From: JAAYCB01 sp012744395
GTDB lineage: Bacteria > Planctomycetota > Planctomycetia > Pirellulales > Thermoguttaceae
Direction: 5' to 3'
Length of the DNA stretch: 10,839 nt
Assembly (NCBI GenBank): GCA_028703175.1
Contig: JAQVNJ010000171.1
Coordinates: forward strand, 1-10,839
Part shown: positions 6,157 to 10,839 of the stretch, one piece after another
How positions within the stretch are numbered: the first letter of the stretch is position 1
Layout: each line of letters starts with the position of its first letter
Position numbers and translations under genes: made by a program
Notes under the pieces: generated by a model
The model's input: only the letters and a program-made list of their open reading frames with translations
Databases searched by the model: none
What the model was told of the DNA's origin: nothing

Positions 6157-7344
6157 GTGCGCCCCCTTCGACTGGTGATCACAACCCGGCGATTCTGGCC
6201 CGCCGTCGGCGGCACGGAACGATTCATCGCCAACCTGGCGGCGGGGCTGGCCGCGCGGGGGGCGCTGGTGACCGTGTTGACAATCCAGTGGGACCCGAGT
6301 TGGCCGGCCGAGATCACGTACCGGGACGCCGCGGTCGTGCGCCTGCCGAGGCCCGAGGAGGGTTTCTTTGGCTCTCGCCGGGCGATCCGCAATCTCGCCC
6401 GCTGGCTCCACCGGCACGACGGCCTTTACGATCTGGTCTACGTCTGCGGTCTCCGCGACGACGCTTTCGCCGCTCTGGGCGCTGCCGGAGGCCGCGTGCC
6501 GGTCGTGCTGCGGGCGACGAGCAGCGGCCCGTTGGGCGATTGTCTCTGGCAGTTGAACTCGGGCTTCGGGCGGAAGGTGAAACGGCGCGCCCTGAAGGCG
6601 GCGGCCCTGGTCGGGCCGACGGCGACGAGCTATCGCGAGTTGGTCGCGGCCGGTTATCCGCGCGACCGGGCGTACGCCCTGCCGAGCGGCGTCCCGCTCC
6701 CCAGGCCGCTCGATCCGGCGGCGCGGCGGGCCGCCCGCGAGGCGCTCGAGTCGGTCAATCCCTTGCTGCACTGCCCCCCCGGCGTTCCGCTGGCCGTGTA
6801 TACTGGAAGGCTGGACGATCCGCAGGGGCCGGGCCTGGCCGTGGCGGCTTGGCGCCCGGTCGCCGACCGCTGGCGATCGGCCCGGCTCTGGTTGATCGGA
6901 CCCTGTGCCAACCAACCGGAACTGAACCGCCGGATCGAGGCGGCCGACCTGGTCGGCCGGGTGGTGATCCCGGGTGCGTTCGCCGACGTGGAGGAAGTGC
7001 TCGCGGCGGCCGACGGAGTGATCATACCCGACGGCGATGCGGACGCGCCGCTGCTGCTGCTGGAAGCGATGGCCTCCCGCGCGGCGGTCGTGGCGATCGA
7101 TAGCCCGGACAATCGCGCCCTGGCCGGCGGCGGGCGTTTCGCCCGCCTCGTGCCCCCCGGCGATCCGCGGCCGCTGGGAGAGGCCCTCGTCGAGCTGTTC
7201 GATTCTCGCGCCGGCGCCGAGCGGCGCGCCGCCGCGGCGCGCGAGCACGTCGGGCGGGAGTACGGGATCGATCGCGCCGTGGAAGAGCACTTGGCGCTGT
7301 TCTCGTCGTTGTCACAACAGAAACGGAGTCCTGTTCGATCGTGA
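6157..7344 (+). CDS. Glycosyltransferase, GT-B fold (GT4-like)
   Basis: The 395-residue product has the two-Rossmann GT-B layout. The N-terminal half opens with LRLVITTRRFWPAVGGTERF and NLAAGLAARG (residues 4-35), the usual GG-x-E acceptor-domain signature. The C-terminal half has PLAVYTGRLDDPQGPGL (211-227), LWLIGP (244-249), PGAFADVEEVLAAADGVII (272-290) and LLLLEAMASRAAVVAID (299-315). The family E-x7-E motif is incomplete: Glu303 is present, but position 295 is Ala, flanked by Asp294 and Asp296. It probably transfers a sugar from a nucleotide-sugar donor to a surface glycan at the inner membrane face; donor and acceptor cannot be told. The start is GTG at 6157 with no clear Shine-Dalgarno; GTG at 6175 is an alternative, though it would trim the first beta-strand. 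It ends in a 4-bp overlap with the next gene. Confidence 0.85.
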   Translation: MRPLRLVITTRRFWPAVGGTERFIANLAAGLAARGALVTVLTIQWDPSWPAEITYRDAAVVRLPRPEEGFFGSRRAIRNLARWLHRHDGLYDLVYVCGLRDDAFAALGAAGGRVPVVLRATSSGPLGDCLWQLNSGFGRKVKRRALKAAALVGPTATSYRELVAAGYPRDRAYALPSGVPLPRPLDPAARRAAREALESVNPLLHCPPGVPLAVYTGRLDDPQGPGLAVAAWRPVADRWRSARLWLIGPCANQPELNRRIEAADLVGRVVIPGAFADVEEVLAAADGVIIPDGDADAPLLLLEAMASRAAVVAIDSPDNRALAGGGRFARLVPPGDPRPLGEALVELFDSRAGAERRAAAAREHVGREYGIDRAVEEHLALFSSLSQQKRSPVRS

Positions 7345-8459
7345 AGATGCGGATTTTGGAGATCATCCCCACGCTCGACCGTGCGGGAGCCGAGAAACAA
7401 CTCTGCCTGCTGGCCGCCGGCCTGCCGGCCGGCGAGTTCGACGTACACGTCTGCGCGCTGACGCGCGGCGGGCCGCTTCGGGCCGACCTGGACAAGGCGG
7501 GCATTCCCACAACGGTGATCGGCAAGCGCTGGAAGCTCGATCCGCGGGCATTCTGGCAACTGAAGCGTTTCGTCAAGCAGTGGCGGCCGGACCTGATCCA
7601 CACCTGGCTGTTCGCCGCCAACGCCTACGGCCGGGCCGCGGGAATCCTCTGCGGCGTGGAGTGCCTCGTCGCGGGCGAGCGCTGCGTCGACCCCTGGAAG
7701 AGCCGCCGCGACCTGGCGATCGACCGCTGGCTCGCGCGGCGGACACGGCGGATCGTGGCCAACAGCAGTGGCGTCGTCGATTTCTATGCGCGGCACGGCC
7801 TGCCGCGCGAGAAGTTCACCGTGATCCCCAACGCGGTCCTGCCACCCGAACCTGGCCCGACCTCCCGCGACTGTCTGCTCGAGGAGCTCGGGCTGCCGCC
7901 GGACGCGAGGCTGATCGGGCTGGTGGGCCGGCTCTGGCCGCAGAAACGGGTCGACGACGCGATCTGGGCCGCCGATCTGCTCAAGCGGGTCCACGCCGGC
8001 GCCCACCTCCTGATTCTCGGCGACGGCCCGTTGCGCGACCGCCTCCGCCGCTTCCGCGACAGGTTGCAGATCGCCGACCGCGTGCATTTCCTCGGCCAGC
8101 GCGAAGATGCCGGGCGGATCCTGCCGCATTTCGACGTCGTCTGGTCGACCAGCGCGTACGAAGGCCAGTCCAACGCGATCATGGAGGCCATGTCGCAGGC
8201 GATTCCGGTCGTGGCCACCGATATCGCCGGCACCCGCGACTTGGTCGTCGATGGCCAGACCGGCCTGCTGGTTTCGGCAGCCAGGGCCGACCGGGAGCGC
8301 CGGCGCGCGACCTTCGCCAAGCATACCCTGAAGCTCCTGGAAGACGCCCCGCTCGCCCGGCGGCTCGGCGAGGCCGGCCGCCGGCGGATGGAGACGGAGT
8401 TTACCGTCGAGCGGATGGTGGCGCGCCATGCCGAGCTTTACCGGGAACTGCTCTCGTGA
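7341..8459 (+). CDS. Glycosyltransferase family 4
   Basis: The 372-residue product is a more canonical GT4 enzyme than its upstream partner. The N-terminal half has ILEIIPTLDRAGAEKQL (residues 5-21) and RPDLIHTWLFAANAYG (82-97). The linker segment FTVIPNAV (159-166) precedes the donor-binding half: LIGLVGRLWPQKRVDDAI (191-208, with Arg197 and Lys202), LLILGDGPLRDRL (223-235), RVHFLGQREDAGRILPHFDV (247-266) and SAYEGQSNAIMEAM. The last carries a complete E-x7-E motif (Glu274, Glu282). It ends with GTRDLVVDGQTGLLV. The GTG start overlaps the stop of the preceding gene (GTGA); ATG two codons later (7347) is equally good. The two transferases are evidently cotranscribed and translationally coupled, so they likely add successive sugars to the same surface glycan. 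There is no membrane segment; peripheral association is expected. Confidence 0.92.
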   Translation: MKMRILEIIPTLDRAGAEKQLCLLAAGLPAGEFDVHVCALTRGGPLRADLDKAGIPTTVIGKRWKLDPRAFWQLKRFVKQWRPDLIHTWLFAANAYGRAAGILCGVECLVAGERCVDPWKSRRDLAIDRWLARRTRRIVANSSGVVDFYARHGLPREKFTVIPNAVLPPEPGPTSRDCLLEELGLPPDARLIGLVGRLWPQKRVDDAIWAADLLKRVHAGAHLLILGDGPLRDRLRRFRDRLQIADRVHFLGQREDAGRILPHFDVVWSTSAYEGQSNAIMEAMSQAIPVVATDIAGTRDLVVDGQTGLLVSAARADRERRRATFAKHTLKLLEDAPLARRLGEAGRRRMETEFTVERMVARHAELYRELLS

Positions 8460-8469
8460 AGCGAGGGGA

Positions 8470-8499
8470 TTGACCAGGGGCCTGCCGGCTGGTGATAAT
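8470..8499 (+). promoter_or_regulatory. Sigma70-type promoter of pntAB-pntB
   Basis: TTGACC (8470-8475, 5/6 to consensus) is followed after 18 bp by GATAAT (8494-8499, 5/6). Transcription would start near 8506, about 60 bp before the chosen pntAB ATG. It lies just after the stop of the second glycosyltransferase, separating the transhydrogenase genes as their own unit. Confidence 0.65.
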
Positions 8500-8566
8500 C
8501 GGAATTTTGTGTCGCGCGGCCGCCGCCGCCGGGCCTTCTGGTTTGCTTCCGCTGAATGGTGCACGA

Positions 8567-9028
8567 ATGACGCAACGCTCTGTCGCTCTCCTTCTTGGGA
8601 CGGCCCTGCTCTGGGCAGCCGTTGCCGCCTGGCCGGCGGCGGTCGGGGCCGCGCCCCCCCCAAGCTCCAGCGCTCCTGCCGGGGCGGCCGAAACGGAGGC
8701 GTCCAGCGCCGCCGGGCACGGCCCGGAGACGGCCTCCGACTCCTGGTCGATGGTCTTCGTGCTGCTGCTCGCCACGTTTATCGGGATGGGCGTCATCGCC
8801 CGGGTGTCGCGGCTGCTGCACACCCCCCTGATGTCGATCACCAACGCAATCTCGGCAATCGCCGTCGTCGGGGCAATCATCGTCACGGGGCCCGATTTCC
8901 CGCTGCATATCCGCATCATCGGCGCGATCGCCCTGTTCGCGTCGATGACGAACATCGTCAGCGGCTTCTTGATCACCGACCGGATGCTGAAGATGTTCAA
9001 GCAGACCCGCGGGGAGGCCAAACCATGA
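8567..9028 (+). CDS. pntAB: NAD(P) transhydrogenase alpha subunit part 2 (PntAB)
   Basis: This is a membrane segment of the proton-translocating transhydrogenase that couples hydride transfer between NADH and NADP+ to proton flow. From the ATG at 8567 the product is 153 residues. It has a signal-peptide-like start (1-28, MTQRSVALLLGTALLWAAVA, then an Ala-rich cleavage region near 28), a Ser/Ala/Pro/Glu-rich stretch (29-58), and hydrophobic helices at about 62-80, 94-107 and 115-136. HTPLMSITNAISAIAVVGAI (85-104) is the family hallmark. The frame is open back to a GTG at 8492, but that codon lies within the promoter and ahead of the predicted transcript start, so ATG 8567 is preferred. The stop overlaps the pntB start (ATGA), coupling the two. 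The cleavable-looking N-terminal extension makes it longer than the family's core. pntAA, normally directly upstream, is missing here. Confidence 0.9.
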   Translation: MTQRSVALLLGTALLWAAVAAWPAAVGAAPPPSSSAPAGAAETEASSAAGHGPETASDSWSMVFVLLLATFIGMGVIARVSRLLHTPLMSITNAISAIAVVGAIIVTGPDFPLHIRIIGAIALFASMTNIVSGFLITDRMLKMFKQTRGEAKP

Positions 9029-10434
9029 GCCACGGCATGGTGCAGCTTGCCTACCTGGTGGCGACGGGGCTGTTTGTCTTCTCGCTCCACTGGATGAACA
9101 GCCCGAAAACGGCCCGCCGCGCGGTGCTGGCCGGCGTGGCGGCGATGACGCTGGCCGTGCTGGCCACCTGGTTCCAGCCCGGTGTCGTCCATCACCTCTG
9201 GATCATCGTGGCGATTGCGGCCGGGTTCGCCGTGGGGGTTCCGCTGTCGCGGGTGCCGCTGACCGCCGTGCCCCAGCGAACCGCCCTCTCGCACGCCTTC
9301 GGCGGCCTGGCCGCCGGACTGGTCGGCACCGCCAAGTACTTCCTCTGGCTCGGGGACGACCCGTCGCAGCTCACCACCTTCCGGATGACGGCGATTGTCG
9401 CCGAAGTGATCCTCGGCTTCGTCACGCTCACCGGCAGCCTGATGGCCGCCGGCAAGCTCCAGGAGATCAAGTGGATCCCCCAGCGGCCCGTGACCTACCC
9501 GTTGCAGAACGTGGGCAACATCGGCCTCTTGTCCGCGGCCGTTCTGATCGGGCTGGCGCTGATCCTCAATCCGACCGCCGCGTGGGCCCCCGCCGCCTTC
9601 CTCGTGCTGGTCCTCATGGCGCTGGTCTTCGGCGTGCTCCTGATCATCCCGATCGGCGGGGCGGACATGCCCACCGTGATCTCGATCCTCAACTCCTATG
9701 CCGGCCTCTCGGCCGTGGCGATGGGTTTCGTTCTCGACAACAAGCTGCTGATCACCGCCGGGGCGCTCGACGGCTCCAGCGGCCTGATCCTCTCGATCAT
9801 CATGTGCCGGGCGATGAACCGCTCGTTCACCAACGTCCTCTTCGGGGCCTTTGGCAAGGTCCAGGCGGCGGCCACGGGCACGGAGGAACGCGTCTACAAG
9901 GCGGAGACGATCGAAGGCGCATCCCAGGTCCTCGAACAGGCTGGCGCCGTCGTGATCATTCCCGGCTACGGGATGGCCGTGGCCCAGGCCCAACACCGCG
10001 TCCGCGACCTCTACAACGAACTGACCAAGCGGGGTGTCCAGGTCAAGTTCGCCATCCATCCGGTCGCCGGGCGGATGCCCGGCCACATGAACGTCCTGCT
10101 GGCCGAGGCCGAAATTCCCTATACCGACCTGATCGAAATGGACGAGATCAACCCCGACATGCCCCAGACCGACGTGGCCCTGGTGATCGGGGCGAACGAT
10201 GTCGTCAACCCCGCCGCCCGCTACGACAAGAGCACGCCGATCTACGGCATGCCGATCATCGACGCCGACAAGGCCCACGCCGTGTTCGCCATCAAGCGGA
10301 GCAAAAATCCGGGCTTTGCCGGCATCGACAACGAACTCTACTTCCAGGACAAGACCTTCATGCTCTTCGGCGACGCCAAGGCCGTGGTCGGCGACCTGGT
10401 CAAGCAGCTCTCCGGCGGCTCCGGAATGCACTAA
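9025..10434 (+). CDS. pntB: NAD(P) transhydrogenase beta subunit (PntB)
   Basis: The 469-residue product has the PntB layout: membrane domain II with roughly nine hydrophobic helices (1-275) and NADP(H)-binding domain III (about 295-469). Within the membrane part, ALSHAFGGLAAGLVG places His90 where the proton-path His of E. coli PntB (His91) lies. GGADMPTVISILNSYAGLSA (211-230) holds the conserved Asp and Asn, and GSSGLILSIIMCRAMNRSF leads out of the last helix. Domain III has IIPGYGMAVAQAQH (311-324), IHPVAGRMPGHMNVLLAEA (344-362), EMDEINPDMPQTD (371-383), VIGANDVVNPAA (387-398), KRSKNPGFAGIDN (424-436) and MLFGDAK (446-452), all strong family signatures. GGGGAGG lies 9 nt before the ATG, which overlaps the pntAB stop. 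To work it needs PntAA, which supplies the NAD(H) domain and is not in the window. Confidence 0.97.
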   Translation: MSHGMVQLAYLVATGLFVFSLHWMNSPKTARRAVLAGVAAMTLAVLATWFQPGVVHHLWIIVAIAAGFAVGVPLSRVPLTAVPQRTALSHAFGGLAAGLVGTAKYFLWLGDDPSQLTTFRMTAIVAEVILGFVTLTGSLMAAGKLQEIKWIPQRPVTYPLQNVGNIGLLSAAVLIGLALILNPTAAWAPAAFLVLVLMALVFGVLLIIPIGGADMPTVISILNSYAGLSAVAMGFVLDNKLLITAGALDGSSGLILSIIMCRAMNRSFTNVLFGAFGKVQAAATGTEERVYKAETIEGASQVLEQAGAVVIIPGYGMAVAQAQHRVRDLYNELTKRGVQVKFAIHPVAGRMPGHMNVLLAEAEIPYTDLIEMDEINPDMPQTDVALVIGANDVVNPAARYDKSTPIYGMPIIDADKAHAVFAIKRSKNPGFAGIDNELYFQDKTFMLFGDAKAVVGDLVKQLSGGSGMH

Positions 10435-10510
10435 ACGCGTCGATCCACAATCCGCGGCAACCGGCTGGCGGCGGCAACAGAAGAGAAGCCCGCCAAGAAG
10501 GCTAAAGGGG

Positions 10511-10612
10511 GCCACGGATGGAGCACGGATCAGACACGGAAGAGCAATCACGATCCAAACGGGGATTCGAGTCCGCCTTCCGTCCGTGTTCGATCCGCGC
10601 TCCATCCGTGGC
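10511..10612. repeat. Long imperfect inverted repeat (30-bp arms)
   Basis: Arm 10511-10540 and the reverse complement of 10583-10612 agree at 27 of 30 positions, with a 42-bp spacer. Each arm is itself built from the near-repeating motif CACGGAT (GCCACGGATGGAGCACGGAT at the outer end). In RNA it would form one long hairpin that could protect or end the pntB transcript. In DNA it resembles a small non-autonomous palindromic element. Confidence 0.85.
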
Positions 10613-10653
10613 GCGACTATCTCCCTCCCTGGCGCGTGCGTCTCGGCTGGCGT

Positions 10654-10740
10654 GCGTAAGTTATTGAGTAGTGGCATTTTAAGTGGCAATTTGTGTATTT
10701 ACGCAAAAATTGTGTAACTTCTCAATAATCCCGTGAAATT
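10654..10740. other. AT-rich patch with paired short inverted repeats
   Basis: The local composition turns abruptly AT-rich against GC-rich flanks. GTTATTGAG (10660-10668) can pair with CTCAATAAT (10721-10729, one G-U), GCGTAA (10654-10659) with TTACGC (10699-10704), and AGTGGCA followed by a T-rich tail occurs twice. It may hold the promoter of the next gene, but no -35/-10 pair at proper spacing stands out. Confidence 0.5.
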
Positions 10741-10781
10741 GGTCTTTACTTGGAGGGCGGTTTTGGTGTTTCTTGTGGTAC

Positions 10782-10839
10782 ATGGATGGAGCCAAGCCGA
10801 TCACAATTGCCGGAATCGAGGTGCCGCCGGAGCAACGGA
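10782..10839 (+). CDS. Partial gene, possibly succinylglutamate desuccinylase/aspartoacylase family
   Basis: Only the first 19 codons are inside the window, reading MDGAKPITIAGIEVPPEQR. The pattern of a short lead, I-x-I-x-G-x-x-V-P-P-G/E-x-R, resembles the start of planctomycete and proteobacterial zinc-dependent succinylglutamate desuccinylase/aspartoacylase-like proteins (M14-related). That is a memory-based guess from very little sequence. No Shine-Dalgarno sits at normal distance; an in-frame TTG at 10773 is an alternative start, with GGAGG about 16 nt before it. The frame is closed upstream by TGA at 10734. Confidence 0.45.
   Translation, partial: MDGAKPITIAGIEVPPEQR

Larger units (their letters stand above)
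10435..10781. other. Intergenic region after pntB
   Basis: This 347-bp gap has no convincing gene. Its parts are a GC-rich stretch (10435-10510) whose pntB-frame read-through would be Lys/Ala-rich, a long imperfect inverted repeat (10511-10612), and an AT-rich patch (about 10655-10740). The last 40 bp contain GGAGG (10752-10756), too far from the next ATG for an ordinary ribosome binding site. No hairpin followed by a T-run was found, so the pntB terminator is not located. Confidence 0.6.

Noticed and set aside
3232..7290. Minus-strand open frame of 1352 codons opposite the LPS-transport gene and first glycosyltransferase
   Set aside because: It is an antisense shadow in GC-rich DNA. It crosses the palindrome cluster, has low-complexity Arg/Gly/Ala/Pro content and no recognisable motif, while the plus strand holds clear families.
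8492..8566. GTG start for pntAB at 8492
   Set aside because: It lies inside the predicted promoter, ahead of the transcript start, and the resulting N-terminus would bury the signal-like segment.
6654..8663. Minus-strand open frame of 669 codons opposite the glycosyltransferases
   Set aside because: It is an antisense shadow: no motif, no plausible start signal, and it runs through both transferase genes and the pntAB promoter.
10511..10612. Intrinsic terminator of pntB at the long inverted repeat
   Set aside because: The arms are far apart (42-bp loop) and no T-run follows the right arm, so a rho-independent terminator is not supported.
8401..10689. Minus-strand open frame of 762 codons opposite pntAB and pntB
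   Set aside because: It is His/Gly/Arg/Asp-rich without domains, as expected from the reverse of hydrophobic membrane codons. The plus strand is unmistakably transhydrogenase.

Overview
The window is GC-rich bacterial chromosome from a Gram-negative-type (diderm) organism. I infer a planctomycete, probably of the Pirellulales type. The reasons are Kdo-pathway genes (kdsD, kdsC), a very long LptC/LptA-like export protein, and families of short palindromes both between and inside genes. The taxonomic call rests on pattern familiarity; no search was run.

Left end (1-1150): a tRNA-Ala(CGC) gene lies on the minus strand. Its promoter (TTGACA, 17 bp, TAGAAT) sits inside the 3' end of the next minus-strand gene, whose TAG stop is the first half of the -10 box. 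That gene encodes a small C39-like papain-fold cysteine peptidase with two C-terminal zinc ribbons. A 331-bp divergent gap follows, holding candidate promoters for both directions and a 16-bp palindrome.

LPS block (1151-5904, plus strand): kdsD (arabinose-5-phosphate isomerase, SIS + 2 CBS) and kdsC (Kdo-8-phosphate phosphatase, HAD) make Kdo, the inner-core sugar of LPS. They are followed by a 1017-residue membrane-anchored protein with several OstA/LptA-like stretches, standing where lptC and lptA normally sit. lptB is not in the window. A 19-bp-stem palindrome is carried in frame in a Pro/Gly/Ala linker of this protein.

Middle (5905-8459): a 252-bp gap packed with palindromes related to CCAAGCTnnnGCTTGG precedes two GT-B/GT4-type glycosyltransferases that overlap by 4 bp. 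They probably act on a cell-surface polysaccharide or LPS.

Right side (8460-10839): a strong sigma70-like promoter precedes pntAB and pntB (overlapping ATGA), the membrane and NADP(H)-binding parts of proton-translocating transhydrogenase. The NAD(H)-binding subunit gene pntAA is on neither side within the window. The 347-bp gap after pntB holds a 30-bp imperfect inverted repeat and a sharply AT-rich patch. The window ends in the first codons of a further plus-strand gene, tentatively of the succinylglutamate desuccinylase/aspartoacylase group.
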